64,000 nt of DNA from Desulfosporosinus sp. FKB (GCF_002196705.1 NZ_NADJ01000040.1:310001-374000), one strand, 5' to 3'; shown: positions 27,563 through 38,325, counted from the stretch's first letter. A program made the numbers and translations. Notes: generated by a model from the sequence alone, not told the origin.

Positions 27563-27936
27563 TAACCCCCTTACTTTTTAGGCCTATAGTATACCACAAA
27601 TTGGATTTCTTTGTTCATTGGAGCAGGTATGCATCCTTTAAAAATTGTCTTATCCTTTAAAATAATAGTTTTCAATCTTTCCCGTCAAACTCCCAGTCCC
27701 TTCTTCAGCCTCTAAACCACTTTTATATAGAATATCCGTTCAATTTGACTTGAAAAATTAGGTTCCCGGCCTTACTTTGATTGCCCCTTGTTGCAAACGG
27801 TCGCCTGAGCAGCAGCTATCAAAAAAGACCTATCTCATCTTTTGGCATATTGGAACACTTCTTGCAGCCGTTAACTCCAGCCACATTCTGAACAAGTTAC
27901 TACGAACAAGAAGAAAGTGGTTTGTGCCTCCGATAG
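27563..27936. repeat. Intergenic stretch with dispersed repeat R3 (27709-27860)
   Basis: On the minus strand the repeat runs AGTGTTCCAATATGCC, then a frame FLIAAAQATVCNKGQSK and stop, then AATTGAACGGATATTC and the CTCTAAACCAC-type flank shared with 25.0-25.1 kb. It is the longest copy and shows the modules joined. The remainder (27563-27708) shows nothing. Confidence 0.55.
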
Positions 27937-28230
27937 CTATTTAAATAGACCGACAGGTTCCTCGACTTCAGGACAAGTTCTATAAAGTTCTAAAGGATCA
28001 AGATCTAAACACTCTGTTTCGTCAAAACTGCCTTTTATATCCCAAGCTAAGGTGTTATTTAATACCCTGCACGTTCTCACAAATTTCCCTTTATCACTTA
28101 ACTGTTTAAAGATTCCCTTGCTAACTAATTCTTTTGCATCAAACAATTTAATACTACCATCATCAAAATAAACATATACCTTATATTCTTCGGTAGGAAT
28201 AACCTGAATTACTTCCGGATAATAGTTCAT
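27937..28230 (-). CDS. DUF2442 domain protein
   Basis: About 97 residues from ATG at 28230 with GAGGTGA upstream. The pattern PEVIQVIPTEEYKVYVYFDD, GSIKLFDAKELVSKGIFKQL, FVRTCRVLNNTLAWDIKG and LDPLELYRTC is that of DUF2442 proteins, small proteins commonly encoded beside DUF4160. Function is unknown; a toxin-antitoxin-like module has been suggested for such pairs but cannot be shown here. It follows the DUF4160 gene by 13 bases. Confidence 0.8.
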   Translation of the reverse strand: MNYYPEVIQVIPTEEYKVYVYFDDGSIKLFDAKELVSKGIFKQLSDKGKFVRTCRVLNNTLAWDIKGSFDETECLDLDPLELYRTCPEVEEPVGLFK

Positions 28231-28243
28231 AAATCTTTCACCT

Positions 28244-28504
28244 CTATACAAGCGGAGCTATTTTATTCAAGGATTCCATTGCTCTAGCTAATTCCCAGTT
28301 TTGCATAAGCTCGTCTCTGTGGATTTCATTCCAGGCAAGGACAAGCTTTAACTGCCTTTTCGGAAATCCACCTTCGAGAACTCTTCCATTAATAATGTCA
28401 ATCAATGCGTGATTTCCGTTATATTCTGCATGAAAATGTGGAGGAACATGATCACTCCAATTCATAGTTATTCTAATACCGTAGAATATGCTGATTTCTG
28501 GCAT
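28244..28504 (-). CDS. DUF4160 domain protein
   Basis: 86 residues: MPEISIFYGIRITMNWSDHV then PPHFHAEYNGNHALIDIING, a C-terminal helix LAWNEIHRDELMQNWELARA. The His-rich PPHFHAEY is the family hallmark. It forms a two-gene unit with the DUF2442 gene. The window also holds a broken relative at 27015-27294, indicating that these units come and go. Confidence 0.82.
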   Translation of the reverse strand: MPEISIFYGIRITMNWSDHVPPHFHAEYNGNHALIDIINGRVLEGGFPKRQLKLVLAWNEIHRDELMQNWELARAMESLNKIAPLV

Positions 28505-28747
28505 CGCACCAACCCCTAATTATAATATACATATTGTACCATTTATCAATATATAAATAAACTTCCTATGTATATCCGGATAAATCCTTAATATCGATCG
28601 TTCCTAACTAATAACTCAACACACTAGCAAGCTGTGGCATATTAATTATTATCTATACTATTGCATAATAGCGAAAACCTTCTTATAATAATACCTAGAT
28701 ACTCGATGCATATATGGGCGATGTATTTTGAAAGAAGGAGTGAATTT

Positions 28748-29092
28748 ATGCAGACAAATAATGAAATGCTTAAAGGTACTACAGTAGTTTTAGTTTTAAG
28801 TATGCTGAACCGTGAGCCTATGTATGGCTATCAAATGATTAAAGAAATTGAAAAGGAATCAAACAGTATCTTTAGTTTTAAAGAAGGGACACTTTACCCT
28901 ATTCTCCACTTATTAGAGTCAAAAAATATGATTGAATCTTACTGGTGGGGTAACGAAGGCAGCAGACAAAGGAAATACTATCGTCTAACCACCAAAGGAA
29001 AATCTGAATTAAAAGAAAAACAGCAAGAATGGGATATATTCCGTTCAACGGTCGATAAGATTTTAACGGGGGAGGTTTTTGCATGGAATTAG
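28748..29092 (+). CDS. PadR family transcriptional regulator
   Basis: About 114 residues from ATG at 28748, with GAAGGAG upstream. The winged helix reads LSMLNREPMYGYQMIKEIEK, FKEGTLYPILHLLESKNMIE and RQRKYYRLTTKGKSELKEKQ. The PadR gene overlaps the start of the next gene by ten bases. PadR proteins repress adjacent operons and often control membrane proteins that carry an N-terminal 'permease prefix' domain, as here. Confidence 0.9.
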   Translation: MQTNNEMLKGTTVVLVLSMLNREPMYGYQMIKEIEKESNSIFSFKEGTLYPILHLLESKNMIESYWWGNEGSRQRKYYRLTTKGKSELKEKQQEWDIFRSTVDKILTGEVFAWN

Positions 29093-30384
29093 ATCCCAAT
29101 AAAAAAATCAAAGATTATATAAGCGGGGTATGCTCACAAATAAGATTTCGTGACATTCATCAAGATGTAAAACTGGAACTTGAAGCTCATATCCAAGAAA
29201 TTTCAGAAGAACTTTTATCACAAGGATTTTCCGAAAAGGAAGCTGTCGAGAAGGCACTTGCTCAAATGGGGGATGCTGACATTGTCGGAAAACAGCTGAA
29301 TAAAGTTCATAAACCGAAGCCTGAATGGAGCGTCTTACTATTTTCCTTTCTTTTTATATCTATAGGATTATTAGCATTGTATTTAATCCAGAGAAAGGGG
29401 TTTCTTACTTATCATATCCAAATATTTGGAAACAGTTTACTCTTTTCATTTATGAGTTTAATTTCAATTATCGGTTTGTACTTTTTTGATTATAGAAAGC
29501 TTGAAAGATATTCCAAATATATTTATCTAGGAACCCTTTTAATTCTTACTTTTACTATTTTATGGGGAAATCAAGCAAATGGTAGTAAGAGTTGGTTAAC
29601 TCTAGGTCCATTTAACATTAACGTTGTAGCAATTGGCCCATTACTATTTATGGTGGCCTTATCCGGAATCTTTAATAAATGGGACTGGGACAACAATTTT
29701 AAACTCCTGCAAGGTTTGGTCTTATTCGTAGTACCATTGATTTTAATTTTAAAGGCACGTCCTCCAATTTCAACGGGATTTATATATAGCATAGCCAGTA
29801 TAGTTATTATGATAGTATCAGGTGCAAAACTTAAAAAACTCTTCGTATTAGTTGGTTCATTTATGACTTTACTTATCCTATCTATTGTTACTGAACCTCG
29901 AGGATTAGAAAGAATCCTTGCATTCTCAAATCCTGCGGCAGATCCACTAGGAAGTGGGTATTTAAACATCCAGTTGAATAAAATAATTTCAAATTCAGGG
30001 CTTTGGGGACAAACGCTCACCTTCGATCCCCATGTATTACCCGATCTCCATACAGATTTCATTTTCGCCTTTATCACCTATACTTTTGGTTGGATTGCAA
30101 GCATCTTACTTATTACTTTTATTTTTATATTTCTAATTCGTATTGCGAATATAGCGCGCCAAGTAAAGCATAATTATGCGAAGTTATTAATAAGTGGTTT
30201 CATATCTATTCTAGCAATGCAGTTTTTATGGAATATAGCTATGAATTTAGGGCTGGCACCAATAAGCGGCTTGGGATTACCTTTTATAAGTTATAGTGGT
30301 TCACAGCTTATCATTGATTCAGCAACTGTTGGGATCATATCAAGCATTTATCGCAGAAAAAATATTTCTCAGAGCTACAATTGA
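29083..30384 (+). CDS. FtsW/RodA/SpoVE-family protein with N-terminal permease-prefix domain
   Basis: 433 residues. Residues 1-75 are a soluble helical domain (DVKLELEAHIQEISEELLSQ, GFSEKEAVEKALAQMGD) of the type found in front of PadR-controlled membrane proteins. The rest has about ten membrane helices with SEDS motifs: GSKSWLTLGPFNIN, VLPDLHTDFIFAFI, GLGLPFISYSGSQLI. SEDS proteins polymerise peptidoglycan from lipid II. The usual Glu-Glu after the DFIFA motif is Tyr-Thr here, so activity may differ. No penicillin-binding protein partner is next to it. Control by PadR suggests an envelope-stress role. Confidence 0.78.
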   Translation: MELDPNKKIKDYISGVCSQIRFRDIHQDVKLELEAHIQEISEELLSQGFSEKEAVEKALAQMGDADIVGKQLNKVHKPKPEWSVLLFSFLFISIGLLALYLIQRKGFLTYHIQIFGNSLLFSFMSLISIIGLYFFDYRKLERYSKYIYLGTLLILTFTILWGNQANGSKSWLTLGPFNINVVAIGPLLFMVALSGIFNKWDWDNNFKLLQGLVLFVVPLILILKARPPISTGFIYSIASIVIMIVSGAKLKKLFVLVGSFMTLLILSIVTEPRGLERILAFSNPAADPLGSGYLNIQLNKIISNSGLWGQTLTFDPHVLPDLHTDFIFAFITYTFGWIASILLITFIFIFLIRIANIARQVKHNYAKLLISGFISILAMQFLWNIAMNLGLAPISGLGLPFISYSGSQLIIDSATVGIISSIYRRKNISQSYN

Positions 30385-30481
30385 ATCATTAACGTTAAAT
30401 GCGGGAATCTGAAAAATGCTAATATGGCACATCCTGAATAGCTCTTTTATATATAAGAATGGTCTAAGATTTGGAATTAAT

Positions 30482-30522
30482 AAGAGGGTAATGTCTCGTA
30501 AATTAAGAGACATTACCCTCTT
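30482..30522. terminator. Bidirectional terminator
   Basis: AAGAGGGTAATGTCTC pairs perfectly with its inverted copy (16 pairs) around a 9-base loop. It separates the plus-strand SEDS gene from the convergent ppdK gene. Confidence 0.75.
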
Positions 30523-30597
30523 GTAGATCCATACAAGTCTTTCAAGGCCTCAGCATATTAATCCTGTCATAGTTTCGACCTAAGTATTTATACCATA

Positions 30598-33252
30598 CTA
30601 CTTCGATAGGTCCTTGTTGCTAACCGCGGCCTGAGCAGCTGCTAAACGTGCAATCGGAACCCGGAACGGAGAACAGGAAACATAATTCAAGCCTACGAGA
30701 TGGCAGAATTCCACAGAATTCGGCTCCCCACCGTGTTCACCGCAAATTCCCAAACTAATATCCGGGTTAGAACCTCGGCCGAGTTTCACAGCCATATCAA
30801 TTAACTTCCCAACTCCGTCGCGGTCAAGTACGACGAAAGGATCTGATTTCAGGAGGTTCTTTTCCAGATAAACGGGCAGGAACTTACCTTGAGCATCATC
30901 ACGGGATAAGCCCATAGTCATCTGGGTTAAGTCATTCGTACCAAAGGAGAAGAAGTCGGCCACTTTACCGATTTCATCTGCCAGAAGGGCAGCCCGCGGC
31001 ACCTCGATCATAGTTCCTACGTGATATTTAATTTGAACATTTTGTTCACTCATTACCGCTTGAGCCGTATCGTCAACCAGTTTGCGCATCATCACAAACT
31101 CTTCTTTGCCCATAGTCAGCGGAATCATGACCTCAGGATGAATATCATAACCTTCCTTGACCAGGCGCGCACTGGCTTGGAAAACGGCTCTTGCCTGCAT
31201 CACTGTGATTTCGGGGAAGGAAACTCCCAAACGGCAGCCGCGATGGCCTAACATGGGGTTAAGCTCGGAGAGAGCACGGACTTTGCGTAATAAACCCTCT
31301 TTTTCATTTAAAGCTTTTAGGTCACTCTTAGACATACGAAGTTTCGTAATCTCAACAATCAGCTCTTCAGAGTGCGGCAAAAACTCATGCAAAGGTGGAT
31401 CCAAGAGACGAATGGTTACAGGGAAGCCTTCCATCGCTTTTAAAATACCATAGAAGTCTTCTTCTTGCATAGGCAGTAATTTAGCCAGAGCAACTTCACG
31501 TTCTTCCAAAGTTTGAGCCAGGATCATTTCCTGCACGATGGGAATCCGTTCAGGATCCATAAACATATGCTCGGTTCGCGTAAGGCCGATTCCCACGGCG
31601 CCAAAATTCCGGGCATTAGTTGCTTCGGTCGGAGTATCAGCATTGGCCATAACTTTCAAGCGAGAAATTTCATCAGCCCAGCTTAAGAACTCTTTAAACC
31701 CTTCGCTTAATTCCGGATCAACCATTTTAACCTCGCCTTTAATGACTCGGCCTGTTGCCCCATCAATTGAGAAAAGAGTTCCTTCAGGATATTCAACACC
31801 GTCGATAGCAACCAGCTTTTGGGCATAGTCAATTTTTAAAGCATCACAGCCGCAGACAGCCGGTTTTCCCATATGACGGGATACTACCGCTGCATGACTA
31901 GTCATACCGCCGCGGCTGGTTAAAATTCCTTGAGCCGCCAAAATTCCGCGGATATCATCAGGGGTTGTTTCAGTACGGACAAGAATAACCTTTTCGCCTA
32001 ATTGTCCTAAACGTTCTGCCTCTTCAGCGCTAAAAACGATTTTGCCGGAAGCGGCACCTGGTGAAGCCGGAAGACCCTTGGCCAGAATTTGGAGTTTTGC
32101 TTCACCATCCATCCTGCGATGAAGCAGATGATCCAGTTGCTGAGGTTCTATGCGCATGACTGCTTCTTCTTTCGAAATCATACCCTCATGGTAGAGATCG
32201 ACTGCCACTCGGATAGCTGCCGAAGCCGTTCTTTTCCCATTGCGGGTTTGCAGCATATACAACTTGCCCCGTTCAATGGTAAATTCAATATCCTGCATAT
32301 CACGATAATGAGACTCGAGACGTTGGGAATTTTCTACGAATTGTTTGTAAATATTTTCGTTTTCTTGGGCTAAGGTAACGATAGGCTGGGGCGTACGTAT
32401 CCCTGCTACCACATCTTCACCCTGGGCATTCATCAGGTATTCCCCGTATAAAGCCTTCTCCCCGGTCGAAGGATTGCGTGTGAAAGCGACCCCGGTTCCT
32501 GAATCTGATCCCATATTGCCAAAGACCATGGACTGTACGTTAACAGCCGTTCCGATATCGTGGGGAATATTATTAATGATACGATATACATTGGCCCGGT
32601 CGTTATTCCAGCTTCGGAAAACGGCTAACACGGCCAGTTGCAGCTGTTCTTTCGGATCCATCGGAAAAGGCTTTCCTGTACTGCGAAGAATTTGCTTTTT
32701 GTACTCGCCAACCATCCATTTAAGGCTTTCGGGGGAAAGCTCCGAATCAAAACGAACTCCCTGTTTATCCTTAGCAGTCTCTAATATTTGTTCAAATAAG
32801 TAATGTTCAACCTCAAGGACCACATCGCCGAACATTTGAATAAAACGACGATAGCAATCCCAGGCAAAGCGCTCATTTTGCGTATTAACAGCCAAGGCTT
32901 CCACAGTATCATCATTCAAACCAAGGTTAAGTACGGTATCCATCATGCCCGGCATGGAGAACTTTGCTCCAGACCTTACCGAAACAAGAAGCGGATTTTT
33001 CTTATCGCCAAAGAGCTTTCCGGTCGCTGCTTCAACCTCAGCCAAGGCCGGCCAAACTTGATCCCAAGTCCCATCCGGAACATTTTCTCCGTTGGCATAA
33101 TACCCATTGCAAGCCTCCGTGGTAAGTGTAAATCCTGGAGGCACCGGCAGCCCAATTTGGGTCATCTCCGCTAAGTTAGCGCCTTTTCCTCCCAACAAGT
33201 CGCGCATGGATGCTTTCCCTTCTCGGAATAAATAAACATACTTCTTAGCCAT
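30598..33252 (-). CDS. ppdK: Pyruvate, phosphate dikinase
   Basis: 884 residues, near the usual 875-890. N-terminal ATP-grasp domain ([20 protein letters not shown]), the phosphohistidine loop [20 protein letters not shown] with the catalytic His, and a C-terminal PEP/pyruvate barrel ([16 protein letters not shown] and [11 protein letters not shown]). It interconverts pyruvate, ATP, phosphate and PEP, AMP, pyrophosphate. The gene overlaps the end of ppsR by eight bases, and AGGGGGA precedes ATG. The last codons ([14 protein letters not shown]) recur in dispersed repeats at 12.6, 26.9 and 27.8 kb. Confidence 0.97.
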   Translation of the reverse strand: MAKKYVYLFREGKASMRDLLGGKGANLAEMTQIGLPVPPGFTLTTEACNGYYANGENVPDGTWDQVWPALAEVEAATGKLFGDKKNPLLVSVRSGAKFSMPGMMDTVLNLGLNDDTVEALAVNTQNERFAWDCYRRFIQMFGDVVLEVEHYLFEQILETAKDKQGVRFDSELSPESLKWMVGEYKKQILRSTGKPFPMDPKEQLQLAVLAVFRSWNNDRANVYRIINNIPHDIGTAVNVQSMVFGNMGSDSGTGVAFTRNPSTGEKALYGEYLMNAQGEDVVAGIRTPQPIVTLAQENENIYKQFVENSQRLESHYRDMQDIEFTIERGKLYMLQTRNGKRTASAAIRVAVDLYHEGMISKEEAVMRIEPQQLDHLLHRRMDGEAKLQILAKGLPASPGAASGKIVFSAEEAERLGQLGEKVILVRTETTPDDIRGILAAQGILTSRGGMTSHAAVVSRHMGKPAVCGCDALKIDYAQKLVAIDGVEYPEGTLFSIDGATGRVIKGEVKMVDPELSEGFKEFLSWADEISRLKVMANADTPTEATNARNFGAVGIGLTRTEHMFMDPERIPIVQEMILAQTLEEREVALAKLLPMQEEDFYGILKAMEGFPVTIRLLDPPLHEFLPHSEELIVEITKLRMSKSDLKALNEKEGLLRKVRALSELNPMLGHRGCRLGVSFPEITVMQARAVFQASARLVKEGYDIHPEVMIPLTMGKEEFVMMRKLVDDTAQAVMSEQNVQIKYHVGTMIEVPRAALLADEIGKVADFFSFGTNDLTQMTMGLSRDDAQGKFLPVYLEKNLLKSDPFVVLDRDGVGKLIDMAVKLGRGSNPDISLGICGEHGGEPNSVEFCHLVGLNYVSCSPFRVPIARLAAAQAAVSNKDLSK

Positions 33253-34072
33253 TTCGCTCCCCCTTAAACAATATTTCTAACACGATGCTCGCAGTTTCTT
33301 CAACTGCTTTGCCTGTTACCTCAACGATTGGACAGCCTATACGCTTCATAATCCCCCGCGCATACTCTAGTTCCTGCATAATTCGCTCTAGGTTTGCGTA
33401 ATCTGCCGAAGCACCTAAACCGAGAGTTTTTAAGCGCTCAGTACGTATCTGGTTCAAAAGTTCTGGCCGTAGAGTCAAACCAATTATTTTCCGCGGCGAT
33501 ATTGCATAAAGTTCATCCGGAGGAATTACTTCCGGAACCAACGGAATATTCGCTGCCTTAAGTCCTTTATAAGCTAAATACATACTCAGAGGAGTCTTGG
33601 AGGTTCGAGAAACCCCAATCAATACTACATCCGCATAAAGAACTCCGCGGGGATCTTTCCCGTCATCATATTTGACGGCGAATTCAATGGCCTCAACTTT
33701 CCGGAAATACTGCTCATCCAAACGATGAATAATATTAGGAGTATGAGTAGGTTCCATACCCGTCTGCTTAGAAAGAGCCTCAATCAGGGGGCCCAAGATA
33801 TCCACCGTTTTCAGTCCTCTCTCAGCCGCTCTTCGCTCTAAATAATCTCTAAGACCTTTCAATACCAAGGTATAGACTAGAATAGCCTCTTCCGCCACAG
33901 CTTCTTCTAAAATTTCCTCCAGATGCGCTTCATCCCGTACATAGGGAACCCTTCGGATTCGAGTTTTTATACCGACAAATTGTGCTGCAGCCGCTCGACC
34001 TACAAACTCGGCCGTTTCACCGAGGGCATCTGAAATTACATAGATTACAGGCATTGGGCCCGTTACGTCCAC
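33245..34072 (-). CDS. ppsR: Pyruvate, phosphate dikinase regulatory protein (kinase/pyrophosphorylase)
   Basis: 275 residues. The family opening [20 protein letters not shown] and the P-loop-like [20 protein letters not shown] are both present, with [20 protein letters not shown] near the end. It phosphorylates and dephosphorylates a Thr next to the catalytic His of PpdK, depending on ADP. The probable start is GTG at 34072, seven bases after GGAGG. It is immediately upstream of its target enzyme and downstream of the CcpN-like regulator. Confidence 0.93.
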   Translation of the reverse strand: MDVTGPMPVIYVISDALGETAEFVGRAAAAQFVGIKTRIRRVPYVRDEAHLEEILEEAVAEEAILVYTLVLKGLRDYLERRAAERGLKTVDILGPLIEALSKQTGMEPTHTPNIIHRLDEQYFRKVEAIEFAVKYDDGKDPRGVLYADVVLIGVSRTSKTPLSMYLAYKGLKAANIPLVPEVIPPDELYAISPRKIIGLTLRPELLNQIRTERLKTLGLGASADYANLERIMQELEYARGIMKRIGCPIVEVTGKAVEETASIVLEILFKGERNG

Positions 34073-34217
34073 ACGACTACACCTCCGTCTTATTCCTGAT
34101 TTTCATAAAGACCCCGCCTACTCCTGATCTCTGGATATGTATCGCAACCCAAACTCTGAATACCCAATATAGCAGATGACCAATCTCACCCATTTTGATC
34201 GCTCATAGTCATTGCCT

Positions 34218-34859
34218 CTATGCTTTTGTCTCAGCAATCTGCACAAAGAGTTTCGTTACATTAGTCTTTGTGAAACGCCCTACAACCTCATAGCATTCTT
34301 CTCCGTTTTCGTCAATGAAACTTTCAACAACCGGCAAGCTGTCAACCTGATGCTGAACAAGCTTTTTGGCTGCACTATACACTGGTTCATCCGGAGTCGT
34401 CATAAAAATATTGGGCATCCTTGTCATAATAACCCCGACTGGAACCTGCTGAAGATCTCCCTTGCCGAGAGACGCTTTCAGGATATCTTTACGTGAAATC
34501 ATTCCCAAGAGCACCCGCTCCGACCCAACAACCGCTAGACTTCCAACGTTTTGTGTAAACATCGTCACAGCTGCTTCATAGATACTTGCACTTTCCGGTA
34601 TAGTTACCGCCATCGACTTAAAAGAACAAACTCTTAATTGAAGCAGCCTTTCCATCATCGGGGATGGTCCAAGATCATCTCGGTACGAATACCCGACACG
34701 CGGTCTGGCCACTAAGACCCCGGACATCGTCAAAATAGTTAAATCCGGGCGGAGGGTGGCTCGCGTCAAATCCAGCTTTTCCGCAATTTTTTCACCGGTT
34801 ATGGATCCTGCTTCTTTAACGATCTCCACAATTCGCTGTTGACGTTCCGTCCATTCCAA
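34218..34859 (-). CDS. CcpN-like regulator (HTH plus two CBS domains)
   Basis: 213 residues. N-terminal helix-turn-helix ITGEKIAEKLDLTRATLRPD, followed by two CBS domains (MAVTIPESASIYEAAVTMFT ... LGMISRKDILKASLG; GVIMTRMPNIFMTTPDEPVY ... LPVVESFIDENGEECYEVVG). This is the CcpN/YqzB pattern, which in Bacillus represses gluconeogenic genes; the gene next to ppsR is its usual place. The start is TTG at 34859 with GAGGTG seven bases upstream. Confidence 0.88.
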   Translation of the reverse strand: MEWTERQQRIVEIVKEAGSITGEKIAEKLDLTRATLRPDLTILTMSGVLVARPRVGYSYRDDLGPSPMMERLLQLRVCSFKSMAVTIPESASIYEAAVTMFTQNVGSLAVVGSERVLLGMISRKDILKASLGKGDLQQVPVGVIMTRMPNIFMTTPDEPVYSAAKKLVQHQVDSLPVVESFIDENGEECYEVVGRFTKTNVTKLFVQIAETKA

Positions 34860-35294
34860 CCCATCTCACCTCTTAATGATTCTTTCAATCTTTAATGTGA
34901 CATACTAAATGAGGTTTACGCGTACAATTATACCACATTATATAATCTATTTACTAGATAGTGTTTATATTTTATCGCAATAACTACCTAACCTGTTTAA
35001 TTGGAATATCCTTTTATTTAAAAAGCTTAAAACAAATAATCGTCACTAGGAAACAGCGATCAGAAAACATAGTTTAAGTCGGACATATCTGAAGGAAAAG
35101 CAGGATCTCACTCAAAACACTTTTGTTAAAGTTATTTCCCGGTCATTAATCCAATCCGATTAATCATATATTTACTTTAATTAAAGCTAAGGATGGAGCG
35201 ACGAGCCCCATCCCTAAGTCCTTAATCCAAAGGAAACCGGCTTTACCGAGCCATAGCAAAAGCAAAGCCATTGATGCACTTATAACATTGAATC
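34860..35294. other. Intergenic region with probable terminator of glyQS
   Basis: 435 AT-rich bases hold no gene. A hairpin at 35186-35218 (TAAGGATGG ... CCATCCCTA) lies about 80 bases after glyS and, on the minus strand, is followed by a T-containing stretch, so it may end the glyQS transcript. The remainder presumably carries the promoter of the ccpN-ppsR-ppdK unit. Confidence 0.45.
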
Positions 35295-37370
35295 TTAAGC
35301 TAAAACACTCAATTCACCTAAGCACCCTAACATTTTAACGCATTCTCCCAACAAGGCGAGTCGATTGTTCTTCAAGTTCACATCCTCAACCATAATCATG
35401 ACTGCTTGGAAGAGAGCTTCAATCAAGGGAACAAGCTCTCCGGCCAATTGGTACGCTTCCTCAAAGCTGCCATCATTCAGGGCTTTGGCAAAACGTTCTC
35501 GGCGCTGAGCAATCCCTTTTTCTAAAGCCACTTCGCTCGCATCAACCAATAAATTAGGGTCTAGTTTTTGTTCAGATTCTTTTTTCGTCAGATTGAAACA
35601 ACGGGTATAGGCTTGAAGGTAAGATACAAAGCCTTCCTCTTCACGTTTTTCCGCAAGTACCTGTGCTTTTTGCAGAACACGGTTTAATTGGTCTCCGCCT
35701 TGAGCCAAAACGGAATCCACAGTATCATAACGCAGTCCCTGTTCCTGGAGCACAAACCTTAACCGTTGTTGGAAGAAGTCCTGCAGGAGCTTCATGATCT
35801 CCTCCAGCGGCAGCAGCGAAGTTCCCTGCTCCCCAAAGGAACGATATGCTTCCTGCAGAAGCTCTGTCAAAGAAAGGTTCCAGCCGGACTCTAAGAGTAT
35901 TGCCACAATCCCTTGTGCTTGACGTCTTAAGGCATAAGGATCCTGGGAACCCGTCGGCTGAATTCCAATCCCAAAGGCTCCAACGATGGCATCCAGTTTA
36001 TCCGCAGTACTGACGACGCGTCCTGCTTCAGATACCGGCAAACTGTCACCGGCAAAGCGAGGTTGATAATGTTCGAAAATTCCCTGACATACCACTGAAT
36101 TCTCACCGTTCGCCCTTGCATAATCCGCGCCCATAATACCCTGAAGTTCAGGAAAATCGCTGACCATTAAGGTAACAAGGTCGGCCTTTGCCAAATAGGC
36201 CGTGCGGTCAATATCCCCCGTAAGGGGTTTGGCATAGCCTAATGTTTCGGCGATAAAACGAGACAGCCTGCGCAAACGTTCTACCCTTTGCTCGACGGTA
36301 CCCAGTTTTTCATGATAGACAACTTTCTTCAGCTTAGAAACAAGCTCACTCAGCGGCACCTTCTGATCTTCTCGATAATAAAACGCGGCATCCTCCAAAC
36401 GAGCTTTTAAAACTTTTTCATTGCCGGCCTTAACGACATCCAAAGCAAAAGCATCACCATTACGCACTGTAATAAAGTAAGGCAATAGTTTCCCTTCCTT
36501 GGATCGAACAGGAAAATAACGCTGATGTTCGCGCATAGGCGTCGTAATGACTGCTTCAGGCAAATGCATGTAACGATCCGCGACTTCACCCAACAAAGCG
36601 GTAGGATATTCTACGATATGGATGACTTCCTCGAGAAGCTCTTCATCGTCAGGAACCTCCCCGCCCACCTTTTCCGCAAGGGCTTTGATTTGTGTTTGTA
36701 TTGTCTCTTTTCGTTCTGCAGGGTCTACAATGACATAAGCCTTGCGCAAAACCTCGCCGTAATCTGAAGCATTCTCTATTAGAACAGAGTCTTTTGCTAA
36801 AGTGCGATGTCCCCGTGTACTGCGGCCGGACTCCAGACCCACAAATTCAAAATTAACGATCTCGGTGCCATAAAGCGCCACGAGCCAGCGTATCGGACGT
36901 GCAAAACGGAAATCCAAGTCTCCCCAGCGCATAGGTTTCGGAAAATGCAGGGCATGAATCATGTCTTGAGCTAATTGAGGCAAAAGTGTCGCGGTTTCCA
37001 CACCTATTTCAGACTTGCGGGCAAATACATAAGGCACACCGTTAACCTCTTGGACAAACAAATCTTCCACCGTTACACCCTGGCCTTTAGCAAAACCTTG
37101 AGCAGCTTTTGTGGAATCCCCCTTGGCATCATAGGCAGCCTTCACAGCAGGGCCTTTAACCTCTGTCAACAAATCTTCCTGCTTATCCTGAAGATCCCTT
37201 GCTAAAAGGGCCAGCCGCCGCGGTGTGGCATAAATCTCCAGTTTGCTATAGCTTAAGCGAAGTTCCTCTAAACGCTTACTTGCTTGTTCTTCTAATTGTT
37301 TCATAGCACCCGGGGAAAATTTAGCCGGGATTTCTTCTGTTCCGATTTCCAGCAAAAAGTCCTTTGCCAC
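35295..37370 (-). CDS. glyS: Glycyl-tRNA synthetase beta subunit
   Basis: 691 residues, standard length. The family start DFLLEIGTEEIPAKFSPGAM and FPKPMRWGDLDFRFARPIRW are clear. An HD-like region and a C-terminal anticodon-binding domain follow. With GlyQ it forms the alpha2beta2 bacterial glycyl-tRNA synthetase. One base separates it from glyQ. Confidence 0.97.
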   Translation of the reverse strand: MAKDFLLEIGTEEIPAKFSPGAMKQLEEQASKRLEELRLSYSKLEIYATPRRLALLARDLQDKQEDLLTEVKGPAVKAAYDAKGDSTKAAQGFAKGQGVTVEDLFVQEVNGVPYVFARKSEIGVETATLLPQLAQDMIHALHFPKPMRWGDLDFRFARPIRWLVALYGTEIVNFEFVGLESGRSTRGHRTLAKDSVLIENASDYGEVLRKAYVIVDPAERKETIQTQIKALAEKVGGEVPDDEELLEEVIHIVEYPTALLGEVADRYMHLPEAVITTPMREHQRYFPVRSKEGKLLPYFITVRNGDAFALDVVKAGNEKVLKARLEDAAFYYREDQKVPLSELVSKLKKVVYHEKLGTVEQRVERLRRLSRFIAETLGYAKPLTGDIDRTAYLAKADLVTLMVSDFPELQGIMGADYARANGENSVVCQGIFEHYQPRFAGDSLPVSEAGRVVSTADKLDAIVGAFGIGIQPTGSQDPYALRRQAQGIVAILLESGWNLSLTELLQEAYRSFGEQGTSLLPLEEIMKLLQDFFQQRLRFVLQEQGLRYDTVDSVLAQGGDQLNRVLQKAQVLAEKREEEGFVSYLQAYTRCFNLTKKESEQKLDPNLLVDASEVALEKGIAQRRERFAKALNDGSFEEAYQLAGELVPLIEALFQAVMIMVEDVNLKNNRLALLGECVKMLGCLGELSVLA

Positions 37371-37371
37371 T

Positions 37372-38262
37372 TTATTTCACCTCTTTCTGGGAATTATTCT
37401 TAAGCAAAGGGAAGCCCAGTTTTTCTCGCTGTTCCACATAAGCCTGTGCACAAAGACGGGCAAGGGCTCGTACCCGCCCGATATAGCTGGTGCGCTCAGT
37501 AACACTGACGGCTCCGCGGGCATCTAAAAGATTAAAGGTATGCGAACATTTTAAAACATAGTCATAGGCAGGCAGAACCAGCCCTTTCTCCACGACTCTC
37601 TTAGCTTCACGTTCATACATATCAAACCAAGTCTGTAACGCTTCAATATCCGCCACTTCGAAATTGTAATGGGAATAATCAATCTCATTCTGCAAATAAA
37701 TATCTCCATAGGTTACGTCTCCGACCCATTCGATATCGTAGACACTGTCTTTATCCTGGATATAGGTAGCCAGCCGCTCTAAGCCATAGGTGATTTCAGC
37801 ACAGACAGGTTTACAGTCAATCCCCCCGCACTGCTGAAAATAGGTAAATTGGGACACTTCCATGCCGTCAAGCCAGACTTCCCAGCCCAGGCCCCAAGCA
37901 CCCATAGTTGGCGACTCCCAGTTGTCCTCCACGAAACGGATATCATGTTCCTTGGGATTAACACCAATACGTTCCAGACTATTCAGGTATAACTCTTGAA
38001 CATTGTCCGGCGAAGGTTTGAGAATAACTTGGTATTGAAAATAGTGTTGCAAACGATTCGGATTTTCGCCATAGCGTCCGTCCGTCGGCCGACGGGATGG
38101 CTCAACATAGGCCACATTCCAGGGTTCAGGCCCAAGGGCACGTAAGAAAGTAGAAGGGTTCATCGTGCCAGCCCCTTTTTCCACATCATAGGGCTGAGCA
38201 ATAATGCAACCTTGTTCCCCCCAGAACTGATTAAGGGTCAGGATTAAATCTTGAAATTTCAT
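37372..38262 (-). CDS. glyQ: Glycyl-tRNA synthetase alpha subunit
   Basis: About 296 residues from ATG at 38262, which is preceded by AGGAGG; the open frame extends to 38328 without need. Motifs include [39 protein letters not shown] and [20 protein letters not shown]. It carries the catalytic core of the class II enzyme. A T-box leader directly upstream controls glyQ and glyS according to tRNA-Gly charging. Confidence 0.97.
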   Translation of the reverse strand: MKFQDLILTLNQFWGEQGCIIAQPYDVEKGAGTMNPSTFLRALGPEPWNVAYVEPSRRPTDGRYGENPNRLQHYFQYQVILKPSPDNVQELYLNSLERIGVNPKEHDIRFVEDNWESPTMGAWGLGWEVWLDGMEVSQFTYFQQCGGIDCKPVCAEITYGLERLATYIQDKDSVYDIEWVGDVTYGDIYLQNEIDYSHYNFEVADIEALQTWFDMYEREAKRVVEKGLVLPAYDYVLKCSHTFNLLDARGAVSVTERTSYIGRVRALARLCAQAYVEQREKLGFPLLKNNSQKEVK

Positions 38263-38325
38263 AGTCCAGCCTCCTAGGTTAAGAATAAAGTTGTTAAGCT
38301 GAAGGAATTTCGGCAAATAAAAAAG

